A stretch of 64,000 nt of DNA from Welwitschia mirabilis (taxonomy: Eukaryota > Gnetophyta > Gnetopsida > Welwitschiales): the NCBI GenBank assembly GCA_051453625.1, contig JBOZIK010000001.1, forward strand, positions 154,740,709 to 154,804,708, in the 5' to 3' direction. The notes under the pieces are model-generated. The model saw nothing but the letters and a program-made list of their open reading frames with translations. It was not told the origin of the DNA and ran no database searches. Below, in pieces: positions 12,541-26,354 of the stretch. Each line of letters begins with the position of its first letter. Position 1 is the first letter of the stretch. Made by a program: the position numbers and the translations under genes.

Positions 12541-15500
12541 ATATTGATAGGGAAATATATCACACGAGTGGTTTGTATTTTTTCATTATCTGTTTATTTT
12601 ATGTTCACTTAAATAACATTTGCATATGTAGTTTTAGCTTTTGCCCCACTCATGCTTATTTTTCTTTATTTTCTTAAAATTTATTTTTTACTTCTAATAT
12701 CATATTACTTTTAATTTTTAAATATTCTACAAGTTTTAACTCTAAAGAAAACTAATACGAATGAAATAAATTTTATAATAACTAAAGAATTAATTAAATA
12801 TTTAATAAAGTAAATAATTCACATGATGTTTCTTAGTGATTTTTCAACTTAAACTTTTAACATTTGATTATTACATTAATATAATTTGATTAATAAAGAT
12901 AATATTAAACTTGGTTTGATATATAATATGTGGTTCTATGTTTATAGTCATGAATTAATTAATTAGTATTTAATTAAATTGGTTTTTTGCATATGAATAT
13001 GATAGAATCTTTAACATATTTACATTAAATGCATTAATTTTCCTTTTAATTTACTTTTGGAATAGGTCTTACCTTTATTAGTAATCTTTATTCTTATATT
13101 TTTATCATCATGACATTAAATATTTTCTAAATTAATATACTCATTGAAAACATGTTTTATTTTAGTCTATTGATATACAAAACATTTCTTAATTATAATC
13201 TAATTGATCCATCTAAAGATTTCATCAAAATTTATCCTTGAACAAACATTGATCATGAATTCTTAATTTTTATTTTGGTTTTTTCTTTAAAATATTTCAC
13301 TTAACATGTAGGAATAAATATTAGCTTGAATTCATATGCTTAGTTACTTCTTTATTCATTATCTTGTAGTTTGTTATACTAATTAGAGCTCAGTTTATTT
13401 AACTTATTACATTTATATACTATTTTATAAGAATATCTATATTTGATTATTTAGAATGTTCATGCAATTTAAATTCTTCTTTACTTTCCTTACTATTATA
13501 TCTATCATGGAATGTAACTTCTTTCTTTCTATTAGAATATCATGAATTTTGTCTCATCTCCTCTACCTAAAGACACTTGACCTCTCTTATATATAGTACT
13601 TTATATTTAAACATGAAATAACCATTCATCTAATAGTCTCTAAATCTTATTTGGATTTCCTTTTTTGGTTTTTAATTCATCTTATTCGTGCTAATTCTTT
13701 TTCTTATCTTCTTTATCTTACTCTTTTGATTTATTATTTCCATTTTAATATTTGTTGCCTTTTTTACATTTTTCACTACTTATTACACTTACTAAGATTT
13801 TTCGTAGCATTTAAAAATCTATGGCTTTCAATTTTCATCAAATAATAATGTTGTTATAACCTTATTATAATTTGGTATTGCTTTATCAGACTTAATTAGG
13901 AATGATAATGTAATAGGGTATTACTTATAGCTCTTGTCAAAACTCCCCTTTACATCTCAAACAATATTTACTACCTTTAATTCCTTATTCTTTTTTTTTA
14001 TTTTTACTTTTCATTACATGTGAAAACTTATTTATTTAATTTAATAGATATGTAAAATTCATATCTTCTTTCTTGCTAAACATTTTCTTAGGTGATTTTA
14101 CAATCTCACACTTTAGCTAGATTTGTTTTATCTCAAAGTATTAATCAAGTCAAATTGAATATAAAATCCTAATAGCATAAAATATAAATCTATTAGGAGG
14201 ATTAGGAGCCTTAAATTTTATTCCCTTATAGATCATTTAATAATTTGAATTCTCATTCCTTATCTATGATTTTATCCCTTTAGATTGATGAATTCTATTA
14301 TGGATTTCATAACTATGATGATGACTTGTTTCATCATGATGTTTTAAATTCCTTAATCCTTTCTTATGTATAGGGAAGTAATTTCTTTTCATTCTTCTAT
14401 TTAATTACTAAACCTAAGGGCATATTTAAGACTTAATTACTTTTACTATGATAATTACTTTGCTAGTTAGTAAAACTTAATATGCAATCAAATTTATATT
14501 TTTATTTCGATCATTGATGTATTTAATATTATTTGTACTTTAATAAAAATTTTAAATATAATTTTATTTATTTATTTAATTTTTATTTCTTTAACCATTT
14601 ATCAGGATTTTAACAAATTAAATAATTAATGAATTAGATCTTATGACATCTTTTGTGTTTTTCATTTCTACATTTCATTATAAGATAACACATCTTTAAT
14701 TAATAGTGATATTCTCATATCATAAGTATTTTTTCCTTACTTTTATAATATTTAAAATCTATAGTAATTTGTTTATATCTATTTACAAAACCATTATTAC
14801 TTAATAATTTATTATACTAAGTTAAAATTGATAGAAATCTTGATTAATTTTCTTAAGATTTTTACTTGCTTAATTATTCATGTCTAAATGATAACTTTGA
14901 ATGTTTAGGAGGAGAAACATTTTTCTCATGATTTCAAATAATTATAATTCTTTGCATTTGATTATTTTCTCTTAATAAATTATTTTAAGATTTAAATGTG
15001 ACTTGTAGTCCTTGTAAGAAATTACAATTAGAGTATTTTATATGATAAGTAGTAATCCTAGGTTTTTTTATTTTGAAACTTTAATGAACAATTCTAGTTT
15101 TTTATCTTAAAATTACTACTCTTTACCTTTGTAGCCATGACATATATCTCCCTAAAACATAGTAAATTCTAAGGTGAATAATTATTAATATGTTTCTTGA
15201 ATATTATTTACCAAGGTATAGCAAATTTTTGGCAGTATTACTAGGGATTAGAACTTGTATTACTTAGCTCATTGAAAAATATGTACTTTGGTTGCTTATT
15301 TTTATTTTCTTTTTTCCCCTTTTTAGTTTAAACATCATGATAGATCCACCTCTCCCAAGAATGATTAATTATCTCTATTGCATTAATTTTTTATTTCATT
15401 TTCATTTTATTATTATTAAAAAAATTTTCTTATAGTAATTGTGAGGCTTTTAAATTTCTTTTATGCATATAATTTTAATTATTTTATTATTATTTATAGT

Positions 15501-16439
15501 AAACATGAAGAATAATAGCTATGTTTTGTTGTTTCCTCCTTGTGTAAAGGCATTGTTTTCTAACATTTTTTGTTAAAAGTGTTTTTCATAATTTTATTTT
15601 ATTCTATATTAGGTACTACAAGTTGGGAAATAGGGTTTTAGTTATTTTTCATCTCTTATATTGTGTCTCTATTTATATTATTTGTCCATTATTGATGATT
15701 GATTGTGCTCTTGTTATACATTGTTTTTAGTTTTGATAATTTATTTTGCTCATTATCATGTACTAGTCACTATATCTTTGCATTTTCTAATGTAAACATT
15801 TTATGCTATATATCATTCTTCTCTAAATTATCATCATTTTCTAAGATGTTAATGATCAAATGACTAGGATAAAAATATTGAAATAATAATAAAACGTCTT
15901 ACAATATTACTTAAAACCTTCTTTGATTAGGTTATGAAAAGATCTAAATTAGGAGTTTTTAAAATTCTTCTTAACATGTAAAATCAATGAGTTTAAGTAT
16001 CAAATTATAGACTTTAGAAAATATTAAAAATGAAAATCTCTATATTAAGGATTTATTAATAAAATGCCTGTCACATGTTCTGAGGAATGGCAAACAATGA
16101 TATTTTTCTATGAAGATTTGATAATGTGAAGTAACAACTAATGAAAATGATAAAAGAAGACATTTTTATCTCTAAAGAGTCCAAATATTAGAATACTTTG
16201 AAATATAGAATTAGGGGTTTTAAAATAGATAATGTAATGCCTATAGTTGAGGACATATAAAAGAAAATTTAACCATCTAATATACTATAGATAGATATAT
16301 CTCTAAACTAGATAATCATACTAATATGAGTAGAAAGTTTGTAATCTTAGTCAAAGTATGGTAAAATTAAAATAGCTAAATATAATTAACTTAATAAAAC
16401 CTTAATTTATTCTTTTTTCTTTTTTTCCCCCCTTAGATG

Positions 16440-17530
16440 AACATGAAACCATAAAAGAAGAAAAAATGAAAAAGACAAAGAAAAAAGGAAAAAACTCAAA
16501 GTAAGTCATTAAAACACATTTTAAAAAATTAATAAAAGTATAAATTAGAACCAACAACAAATGAGGTAAGATTAATAATCAAGTGATACAAACTCTTTAA
16601 TGATTAAAATAAGAAATAAAATATTTTAGTCAAACTACATATCACATGGACTTCTTTATGAATCAAAGAAAGAAAGGTAATATTCTCACTCAACTTATTC
16701 CTAAGCTTGAAGGAATCAATATAATTAAAGATAATAAAGATGTTAGAGGTGTTAATTACATCGCAAATAGAAATGATAAAAAAATTAATGAAAATACCCA
16801 CTACCTCGAGAGGAACCTTTTGCATTTATTCTTAAGCCTAAACCTACATTTGATGCTAAAAATAATGAAAAAACTAATTTTATAAGATACTTATATAAAG
16901 AACTTAAGAAAGAATCTTCCCTAGATTTTTATTATTTTTAGGTAAAAAAAAATTAAAAAAGAATACTCAAGAATATTTAATGAAGTAAAAATTAATATTC
17001 CTTTCTTAAGTGTCATTAGAAAAGATCTAACCTTTATTAAATTCCTTAAAAGTATGTGTATGATGAAGAGAAAATTGAAAATTAATAAGAAGGCTTTTCT
17101 ACCTTAATAAGTTAGTGATACTATTTATAATAACATTTTAGCTAATCTTAGATATCCTAGTTTCTTTAATATCTTTGGAATCATTAGTAATAAATATATA
17201 GATAAAGCATTATTAGATTAAGAAGCTATAGGTCTTTAATGTTATAAAGAAAAATGCTTTGGATGAAATTAAAAATGTATACTTATTTTAATAATTAATG
17301 ATGATCTTTTTGAATTCTTATCTTAGATTTAAATTCATCTCATATTTGATTTACATAGGAAGTTGACACTAGTTTTATATGATAATCCTAGATATGAAAC
17401 ATTACATTAAAAGATATATTTAAATGTTTGTCTTATTTATTGCATAAACAACTTTTTAATAAATATATGTAGGTTATTTTAAGACAATATTACATTACCT
17501 ATAGCTATTAATGTGTAAAATTTACTTAAA
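16440..17530 (+). pseudogene. Ty3/gypsy gag end and protease relic
   Basis: Plus-strand translation at about 17003-17105 gives FLSVIRKDLTFIKFLKSMC followed by KRKLKINKKAFLP, the gag-protease junction typical of Athila/Tat-like elements (IP-A-KFLKELC-KRKL). At about 17157-17220 the protease start is recognisable as FFNIFGIISNKYIDKALLD. Stops and frameshifts occur throughout. It continues into the RT relic to the right and is separate from element B, which has a similar protease on the other strand. Confidence 0.6.
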
Positions 17531-17535
17531 AGATA

Positions 17536-18268
17536 ATGCCATTCCTAATAGAGAGCACCAACATAAACTTAATCCTTACATGTGAAATAATAGTGATTAA
17601 TAAAGTCCTTAATTTTGGAATTATCTATTTAATCTCTAATAATAAATGGATAAAGTATATTCAAACCATATATAAAAAGTATAGAATAATTGATGATCAG
17701 AATAAAAATAATAAACATATAAAAGAAAAACTAGGATGATAAATGTTTATTGAGTATACAAAACTTAATTTTATAACTTTTAAGTACCAAATCCTCTTAC
17801 TCTTCATTAATTAAAACCTTAGAAAGGTTAGCTATCTAGGACTATTATTACTTTTTAGATGGATATTAGACTACAATTAGATAGAAATTACACTCAAAAA
17901 TTATACTTAACGACTAATTAAATACTACCTTACTTGTTCCTTTGGTACCTTTATTCATAACTATAGGTCCGTTCTTTATTTTACATAATACCCCTAAGAC
18001 TTTCCAACATGACATGATAAGTATTCTTTATAATAGGATTGAAAAAATTGTTGAAGTTTTTATGAATGATTTTTCTATGTTTAGCAAAAGAGTTGATTAT
18101 TTTCTTAATCATTTTTATCTTTTTCTTATACATTATAAAGTGAAATATATTTTTCTTAACTTAGAGAAATGATATTTCATGATTATTAACGGTATTATTA
18201 TATATAATAACATATGTAGAAATAGCATAAAAATAAGCCTTACAAATATGGAATTCATTACTTATGTT
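17536..18268 (+). pseudogene. Ty3/gypsy RT relic, truncated by copia insertion
   Basis: Order of RT blocks on the plus strand: NFGIIYLISNNKWI (17605-17650; the family has GIIYPISDSKWV), YYYFLDGY (about 17850), FGTF (about 17940), NTPKTFQ, then IEKIVEVFMNDFSMF (18042-18085). The catalytic FMDD reads FMND, a G-to-A change that removes one catalytic Asp. A further block (NGII, then LTNMEFI) reaches about 18255, where the copia LTR begins. The remainder of pol would lie beyond the nested insertions, off the window. Confidence 0.75.
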
Positions 18269-19843
18269 TGTTTACCTACCTAGTTTTGATATACCAAACT
18301 TATCAGATTCAATGTTAGATATGTGTAGGAATCATGGAAATGCAAAATCAATTAAGTGTGTCGAAGATGTTTACTAAGTTTGGAGACATCTATAAATTTG
18401 AATACATCTATAATAATTGAAGACCTATCCATGACATCTAGTAGGATTTCAAAATTAAGTTTGACAACTAATGATTTACATAGTATGGTGTGCTTTAAGA
18501 GCTCAAAGTAAAGATGTTTACAAAAGGTGAAAACATTCCAAAACTTCTAGATGTTTATTAAAAAAGGAGATGTCTAGTTTGAATTAAGGGAAAATTATTA
18601 GAACACATTTATAAATTTTGAAAATACATACATACTATGAACATGGATAAAACTAGTGAAGACATCTTAATTAACTTGTATGAGCTTATTAGAAGACATC
18701 TACTAAGAAAAAAAATGTCTTAACCAAAATTAATAAGTAATAGAGATCTAGTATAAGTTAAAGAAATCTATAGTACATGAAGATGCTTATAAAAATTGAA
18801 GACATCTATGCTAAGCTAAAGAAAGATTATAAAACAACTATAGAATAAAGGCTTATACATTTTATGAAGATGTATATGACACTTAAAGACATGTACAATT
18901 TTTAAAAACATGTACAACACATTAATAGTAAGAAAGAAAATAGCCATTAAAGGGTGCAATTTTAATCATTTTTCATAAGGAAATGTTAGTAAAGGGATTG
19001 AATATAAAAGAAAAATTAAAACCCTAAGTTAAGCATCCTTTCATAGATTTTTATGCATATAAAAAACATTGGAATACTTTCATTAAAATAGATTTCTTTT
19101 AGGTAAAAGATGTAGGTTCTTGGAAAATTACTCAATAAAAATCAAATGATAAATTTAAAAAAAGCATAGCAACAAAGGATTCTTAGAATAGCAAAAGAAT
19201 TATTACTCTTAAAACAGTTTTCTTACTACCACTTTATTGTAAAAAAAAAGGAAAAATAAACTGAGCTAAAGAATCATTCCATTCTATTCTTATTTTTCCT
19301 AGTAACCAAAAAAGTTGTAATTATTTTATTCATTCATATTTATTTAAATATTTCCCCTAGGTCCTAATATTGTCATATACAGAGGTGAAAATATGATTCT
19401 TAAAATCTTCATTATTCCACATTATTATTCTTATTTTTTATTATTAGGAATATCTACATTGTATTATATCCTTATTGCAATTCTAAAGCTATAGTATTCC
19501 TAGCATGACTATAATATGTATTTCTATAAGAAGCACCTATGTTATGTGGGTAAAACCTAAGGGCTTGAGATGTCTACCTTATGAGAAGTAACTCTATTTT
19601 ACTATTTATTATAAGGTTAATGGTGATTCTTCAATCATGTTTTTCAAGTTAAAAAGCAAGATCCAAAGGTTATTCCTATTTCGATCCTTTGAGTGTGGAA
19701 TACTCAAGTTGTAAAACCACATTAAATCTAGTAATAGTCTCCTTGCTAGTACATAATATAATTCTTATTAATTTTTATTTTTTATTTACTCAAAAATTTT
19801 ATTTAAAAAGCATTCATTTCTATCATATAATTTTCATGATGCA
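18269..19843 (+). repeat. 5' LTR of SIRE-like copia (about 1.57 kb)
   Basis: The start TGTTTACCTACCTAG aligns with TATTGATCTACCTAG at 53702, and similarity runs on through many shared words such as GAAGACATCTACTAAG to the point where A3 cuts the right copy. The end is set by the primer-binding site five bases further on. Words like GACATCTA recur within the LTR. The exact left edge is uncertain by a few bases. Confidence 0.75.
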
Positions 19844-19847
19844 AAAA

Positions 19848-19860
19848 TGGTATTAGAGTT
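19848..19860 (+). other. Primer-binding site, initiator tRNA-Met type
   Basis: TGGTATTAGAGTT matches the usual plant copia site TGGTATCAGAGC with C-to-T changes at two places. It follows the LTR end by four A. Confidence 0.75.
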
Positions 19861-19889
19861 GTGCTCTTATGAAAAGTCTTAAAAACCAT

Positions 19890-20279
19890 TGATGAACTAT
19901 TAACCACTAGACCTCTACTCTTTAATGGGATGCTTTATGCTTATTAAAAGATGTTGACACTTGTTTACTTACAATCTCTTAAGTTTAAAGTGCATTAGGC
20001 TTTTGAAGATGAATGCAGGATATCCATAAATATTACCAAAAATTATACTATTACACATGTCACAATACTAAATAATAGGAAAACTTAAACACATAAAGAA
20101 AAGGATGCTCATATGTATAATTCTATGGAAATAATGCATTATACTTTGTCCTTTTTATTGAGAAAACAACCTAATTCTAGAGACTTTACTCTTTAATTAA
20201 TCATGCTATTCATGCTATTAAAGGTTATTATTGAAAATGATTAATTGAAGTTAGGGTGTAAATCATGTGATTTTCTTCT
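19890..20279 (+). pseudogene. copia gag N-terminus, first copy
   Basis: Translation shows the gag N-terminal pattern (PLFNGMLYAYW-like, then FKVWQAFEDGYR in broken frames) of the copia UBN2-type gag. The segment 19900-20165 is repeated at 21842-22098 with substitutions. The family A solo-type LTR lies between the two copies. Confidence 0.6.
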
Positions 20280-21835
20280 TTAATTAATCATCTTCAATAT
20301 AACCAGCAATCTTAGGTATCTAGTTTATACAAACACATACTAGTATAAGGAGTCAACTCAATGTCATACTATAGAGAGTAATTATAAGTTCATTTGAAAA
20401 ATTACTTCATTTAGAAAAGTTGAAAAATGATTTTCTATTTTAATTTCAAAATGAAAAATAAATTATAATGCAATGATTGATGAAATGTAATGAATTGATG
20501 CAAATATGAGATGTAATCATAAATGAAATCACTAATTAAGTTTTACTAATTTGTTTTCATATAAGTTATTACTCATATACTACATCAAAATTATAATTAC
20601 CTTTTATAAAATTAACTTGATTTTAATATAGCATATAAAGAATATAAAAGAGAAAGTAGTACAAATACAATGGCCTTTTGTTAATCACAATGTTCTTACA
20701 TCCACTTGAAAGTAATCATTCTTTAATGAAGAAAATAAAACTAAACACCAAGATAAGCTTCTATTCTAAGCTAAATGGATCCCTTATATAATTGATTTTT
20801 AAATAATCACAATAATAATTGATGCACGAAAGATGAGAAATGGAGTACCTAACTAGGGTATTTATAATTTTGAATTAATTGTTTAGATCATCAAGGAGTA
20901 TTAAGATAAAGTGTAATCATATCACTGATTCTTTAATAGATAAAATATGTTTTGCATTCATTAGAACTATCATCTTACTAAGTGTCATCCAGATGATATA
21001 GGGGATGACAATCCTGTCATGTAATTTTCTCTTATATTGGCTAACTATCCTTCATCTATTTTCTTAGTATAATGCTTAAGTATCATCTAGTTAAATTTCA
21101 TCTGGATAATAAGATGGATGACTATTAGTGAAAAAATAAGATTTCTATTGTGATCCCTTGAATGTCATCTTCTTGGATGTCATTTAAATAATAAAGTAGA
21201 CAATTAGCAATAAAAAAATGAAGTTTCTATTTGTATGTACTATTTATCATTCCCACCATGTCATCTAGATGATATGATGGATAAGAGCTATAATAACTAC
21301 TATAGTAACTATGTTATGTAGCTCTACTATAATAACTTGGTGTTATCTTCTGAGTGTTATTTAGACAAGATGGTGAAGAATAACTATAGTAACTATTATA
21401 GTAACCTACTTTAGTAACTTTGCTATAGTAACTTACTCTAGACGTTGTACCTTTCTCATTCAAATCATCTTGAGTTATCATCTCTTTATTTAATATTACC
21501 TTATTTGGTTAAGTAACTCCAAAAGCATCTAAATTAATCATATCAATCCTTGTCTGGTATTGCAATGATAGCTAGAACATCTTAATGTTATCACATGTCA
21601 TTATTATCTCCTCATATGATGTTAGAACTCTATTAGAAAGATCTTAATTGGAACATGTCTTGAAAATCACCCATAAATGGTCAAAAATGTTGGGGAAATG
21701 CCCTCTCTCATTCATTAAAATGGCTATTTCACTTTTATTCTTAATTATTTAAAAACCTATTCAAATGAACCTAAAACATACTCTAAACATGGTGTTAAAT
21801 ATGGCCAATTTGGCTCTATAAAAAAGAGATCCTTA
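20280..21835 (-). repeat. Solo-type LTR of family A, inside copia gag
   Basis: In minus orientation it aligns with A1's LTR: shared ACACATACTAGTATA at the left, the TACATCCACTT stretch, the ACACCAAGATAAGCTTCT-like words and the GGGTATTTATA TATA region at about 20860. It carries several palindromic units, the best at 20983-21010 (TGTCATCC, 12 bases, GGATGACA) and 21261-21272 (TCATCTAGATGA). No internal sequence adjoins it. Its ends are too decayed to give a target duplication. Confidence 0.65.
21287..21437. repeat. CTATAGTAACT short tandem repeats
   Basis: The words TATAGTAACT and TATAATAACT recur at least seven times in this part of the solo LTR, irregularly spaced. It looks like an internal subrepeat of the LTR's U3. 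Confidence 0.55.
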
Positions 21836-21841
21836 AACATT

Positions 21842-23400
21842 AGACATACACTCTTTAATGGGATACTCTATGCTTATTAAGATATGAGAATGCAAGTTTA
21901 TTTATGAGATATTAAGTTTGAAGTGCATTAGGATATTGAATATGGATATAAGACATTCATAAAGATTATCACAAATTATATTAGCATGTGTATGACAATA
22001 CTAAAAGATCGAAAAATGTAGATACCTAAAGAGAAGGATTCTTATATGTACAATTCTAAGGAAAGGATGCATTATACTTTTCCCTTTCTATTAAGGAATT
22101 TAATAGAGTAGCTAGATGCAATACTACAAATAACGTATGGGACATTCTTAAAGGTATATATGAAGGCACTTTCATTTTTAAATAATATAAGCTATTCATG
22201 TTGAAAAATCAATTTTTGAATCTCAAGATAAATGAAGAAGAAAGAATAAATGACTAATTCACCAAGATGAGCAACACTGTAAATTTCATTCATGGGATTA
22301 GTGAAGACGTATAAGAGGAAAAGGTGATCCAAAAGGTTGTAAGATCTCTTAAACTATCATATGGATTAAAGATCATTTTCATGAAGAAATAAATAAATTT
22401 TTCTATAATAAATTTGGACAAACTATAAAGTGTCTTAAATGCATATGAGATGAATGTGATTGAAGATGAAGTTGTCAAGAAGAATCCCATAGCAATAAAG
22501 GCAAATGATACAGAAAGGCATCATATTAAAAGAAATTCAATAGTTATCTTCGATGACAAGTCCTAAGATGTGATAAGGATAATCTTACTCTAATCCATAA
22601 GTGATTCAGATGTCTTCTTTCTAGAATAAATAGAACAAGATAAAAGAATCCAAAATCACTTAATCCACAAGATAAAAAGAAGAGTGAAGGTAAGAATCTC
22701 TAGTTTACATCTACATATGATCTTGTAGAATTAAAATATTAAAATTATAAGGGTAGAAGTCATCTTATCTTAAAATTTTCAAGTACTAATAGAATGAAAA
22801 GAAAGTGCTAAAAGAAAGATTTCAAAAGAAAGAAGACCTTCTATGCTAATTAGGATGATAGCAAAGATTGCATTAAGGACAAAGTCTCATATGATGATAA
22901 TAGAAACATCCATCCATTATTTATGGAAATCTTCTATGACAATTCTAGCATTAATGATAATAATTTTGAGACATGGAATTATCTTAATGATCTAGGTAAT
23001 GAATAAGATAAGGTAACTCTTCAAGAAAGGAATGATGTAATTATTGAATAGTTCACTAATTTGTAAAAACTATGTACCAAAATGAAATAGCTACTCAATA
23101 GCGATGAGTTAGCCTATGAATGGAAAAATAATTCTTATTTCAAGATAATAAGCAAAAATCTTTCTCTTAATGTTAATATTGTTAAGCTAATAATTAAATT
23201 AAAGAATGTAAAATAAAAGGTATAAGAGACTAAGTAGATTAATAATAGGTTCATCCAAAGTAATAGGACCTTAACAATCATGCTTCATAAAGAAAGGAGG
23301 CCAAATGATAAAATTCAACTTGGTAAAAATGAAGTTTCAACAAGTCAACAATAAGATAATGCATAGACTATCTTCACAAGTTGGAGGTAAAAGGCAAGAT
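21842..23400 (+). pseudogene. copia gag, second copy and remainder (broken)
   Basis: After repeating the N-terminus, the frame goes on through typical gag blocks: FNRVARCNTTNNVWDILKG, LKNQFLNLKINEEERIND and the LEKVVRSLKLSYGLK-like block (about 22090-22370). At about 22730-22790 a knuckle-like region reads YYNYKGRSH, where copia gag has C-x2-C-x3-GH; the cysteines are replaced by Tyr, consistent with TGT-to-TAT changes. Many stops. It packages the element's RNA in intact relatives. Confidence 0.7.
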
Positions 23401-24060
23401 ATGAAAATTTAATGTAGATGAATAACATTGCCTACTTTTACTATCATAGAAAAGGGTACTATGACAATTATTATCTATCACAATGTAGAAAACATTATTA
23501 CACCTATCATGGTCAAAAGATAAATAAATGAATTAAAAAACTCATCTAGGAAAATCACAAGAATAATTTCATGCCAAAGTAGTACAAAAATGCTTTATTT
23601 TTTTAATAGTTCTTTGATCTATAAAAAATAACATTTGGTACATAGACAATGAATGCTCTAAGCTCATTATTAGAGATAAAAGAATGTTCATCATCTTAAT
23701 TGAGAAAGACCATGAAGTTGCATATTTTGAAGATAACACTGAGACTTGATCAAAAGCATAGGAACCATAAGAGGAGAGAACCTCCCTAAGGTAAATAATG
23801 TATTTTATGTAAATAGGTTATATCATAATATAATAAGTGTAAGTAAATATTGTAATTTAAATTTTGATGTAACATTTTCAAAGGATAGCTATATTGTTAA
23901 GAACCATGTCTCTAATAAAATATTATTTATTATTCAAAGAATGGTAAATGTGTATGTCACCTTGCTTAGTAATATCATTGATAAAGATATGAAGCATTTA
24001 CTTAGCACTATAGATTATGTAATGGCTTGAGATAAAAATCTTAAACATGTGAAGATGGAG
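23401..24060 (+). pseudogene. copia protease and pre-integrase (broken)
   Basis: The active-site region is at 23636-23670, reading WYIDNECSKLI where copia proteases have W-x-DSGCSRHM: the catalytic Asp is kept, but DSG has become DNE by two G-to-A changes. The open piece 23746-24030 continues with KVNNVFYVNRLYHNIISVSK, the usual protease C-terminal block (VLYV-L--NLISVS). The pre-integrase motif is degraded. Confidence 0.75.
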
Positions 24061-25045
24061 CTAATACAAACCTTATTAACTAGATAACTAGTAAGAGGGC
24101 TTCCCAAGTTTAAGAGAATTTCATAAATAAGTTTGTCATTCTCACTCTAAAAAAAGGTAAACAAGGATAAGATTAAATGAGAAAATGTCAATATTTAGTT
24201 CTCTTCCCTTATATGCGTTACATCTTGGTATACTAAAACCTTCACAAATAAAAAGTATTGGGACAAAAAGGTATTATTTTATTATTTTTACTAATTACTC
24301 TCGATTCACATGGGTGACCCTCGTTTCACATAAGAATGAGGATTTTGAAAATTTTCTAAGTTTTATATGAAGTTATAGAATACTAAAGGATATCCATTAA
24401 GTTCATATAGATTGATGGTGGTGGACAGTCCAAGAATGCACATTTCAGGGAGTTCCATGAGTGATATGAAATTCATCATTAATGTTCTTCTCCAAGGTAA
24501 CCATAATAGAATAGAGTATCAAATAATAAGAAAAAGCAACTAAATAAAATGGTAATAATAATGGTACATGCAAAATGATAGTCTATCCCTTTTAGGTTAA
24601 AGCTACAAAAAATACTTTCTATTTATCAAATTTTATTTTGATAAGACCATTTATAATAAGACTTCTTATGATTATAGTATTATAAGAAACTATTTGTGAG
24701 TTACTTTCATGTTTTTATTAAAAATGCTTTTTCTTGAATGAAAAGAACCAACTCAAAAGGTTTGATCTAAGGGTCAATGAATTTATTTTCCTTGGTTATT
24801 CTATGGCTAGCAAGGTGTATAGAATTTTTAGCAAACAAGCTCTAATAATAAAAGAATTTATTAATTTAACAATTAATGATACTCATATGTAAAATTCCTC
24901 ATGTGTTCAAGAAGATAAAGAAGAAAAATAATAAAATAAATGTCACTTAGAAATGAAGGAATTTAATTCTAATAGTGATACAAATTATGATGATAATAAG
25001 AGCTCATAAGAACCTTAAAGAAAGAGAAAATTATAGAAAGTGCAT
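24061..25045 (+). pseudogene. copia integrase (broken, interrupted by element B)
   Basis: Recognisable pieces: SQIKSIGTKRYYFIIFTNYS then RFTWVTLVSHK (24185-24370), GGGQSKNAHFREFH (about 24417-24470), and a C-terminal stretch reading KRFDLRVNEFIFLGYSMASK then VYRIFSKQALIIKE (24750-24860), which is the GIFLGYS block of copia integrase. The frame shifts between pieces. The sequence stops being copia at 25045, where element B begins, and resumes at 50706. Confidence 0.8.
25041..25045. repeat. Target site duplication TGCAT, left copy
   Basis: TGCAT immediately precedes the left edge of element B; an identical TGCAT follows its right edge at 50706-50710. Five bases is the usual duplication length for LTR elements. 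Confidence 0.8.
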
Positions 25046-26354
25046 TATTCATGATGAAATCTAACTACACTTGTATCTATCATTAATATATGGTAAATAG
25101 CAAGATCACTTTAGGAATACAAATATTACATGGAAAAACCCAAACTTTGTCAATAATACTAGGAGTTTTATTTAGAATAGTTTTAGTATTCTTCTTTCAT
25201 GAAGATGGATAACAAAAGCTATCAGTGAAACAAGTATAATAATAATGTGTAATACAGAATGAAATGATATAAAAGATCTAGGAATAGAACATAGCATTGA
25301 AACTAGCATAATAACTTCATAGAAAAACATAAGTGCCAAACTAAAATTCATGTGGCTTTTACTTCAACTCAAGCATAATGGCATAATCTTATCCATAATA
25401 AACATGAGTGCTTATGTAGTTCTAGCTCAATCATAATGGCATAATCTCATCCTTCATAGACATGAGGGTGATATACTTAAGCCACCTAGACTTCACAGTC
25501 AGAATAAAATAAGCATAAAAAGTAGGAGCCTCCCAAGATCCATTAAATAAACATTTAGATTATGCAAGCTAGAATGAAAAGAAGAATCACCAAGAAGATA
25601 TTAATGTAAAATCATGTTTTAGCCAATCTTAAGCATAATAAGTATGAAACAATCATAAATTAATATCAAAGTAATGCACCAAGAATATGTAATACTTTAT
25701 TATACAAAAATTAAAATCATACAATCTATAAATGTAATCATGTTAAACTAAGAAACATCATGCTAGGTTGGTAGATAACCCATTCCTATGGGAGGCTTAG
25801 AAAGAACTCATGACTAAACCTCTAATCTCTTATATAATATGATAATCATATCATCTTATGTAAGTGAAGAGAGATAGGGTATTTATAAGTTGGAATTAAA
25901 GTTTACATTTAGATTGTAAAATCCTAATGAGGTCATTCTTTAAAATGCATAGATTATATGGGATTATCCTTTAGGCATGGAGTCAAATTGAGAGGTTCTT
26001 ATTAGAAAATATTTCTCATTTATTTTCTAATTTCAGAAATGATCAGAATGAATTACTCACATCAAAAATACTTAGGAATGTAAGTATGTTACTATTATAG
26101 TCATATTAACTAGAGTTGCTACTCCTAAAACTAGTGCTGCCACCATTTATGCTTAGTACACCTCAATCTTCTACCATAATGCTCTAGATGATACATTTAT
26201 CCTACAAAATAATAGTGTTAAGGTATATTGTTAGTAAAACTAGATTTCCATGATCTTAAGCATAATAAATATATAAAACCATCATGATTTTCAAGTAAGC
26301 ACGCTAACAAGGCCTTGATTCTTTAATGTAAATGTGAATTTTTGCATGTTATCA
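25046..26354 (-). repeat. 3' LTR of element B (about 1.3 kb)
   Basis: It aligns with 42478-43265 plus 50210-50705 over its full length; shared stretches include GGGAGGCTTAGAAAGAACTC and GCTCTAGATGATACATTTAT. Edges are TATTCATGAT (left, originally TGTT-like) and TTATCA (right). A TATA-like ACTTATAAATACCC lies on the minus strand at 25877-25890. Confidence 0.8.

Larger units (their letters stand above)
9771..16439. other. A+T-rich sequence, nothing recognised
   Basis: No domain, LTR pair or RNA gene could be identified on either strand. Short open frames (for example 9988-10245 and 13651-13845) are rich in residues encoded by A+T-rich codons and match nothing I know. It is likely very old transposon sequence or plain intergenic DNA. 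The direct repeat at 12055-12540 and the G+C-rich islet at 11432-11520 are listed separately. Confidence 0.5.

Noticed and set aside
9988-13845. Host genes suggested by short open frames in the left A+T-rich region
   Set aside because: All are under 90 codons, lack recognisable domains, splice context or codon bias, and are expected by chance.
25046-26354. Solo LTR of element B
   Set aside because: It pairs with 42478-50705 and the TGCAT duplications lie outside the pair, so it is the 3' LTR of one large element.
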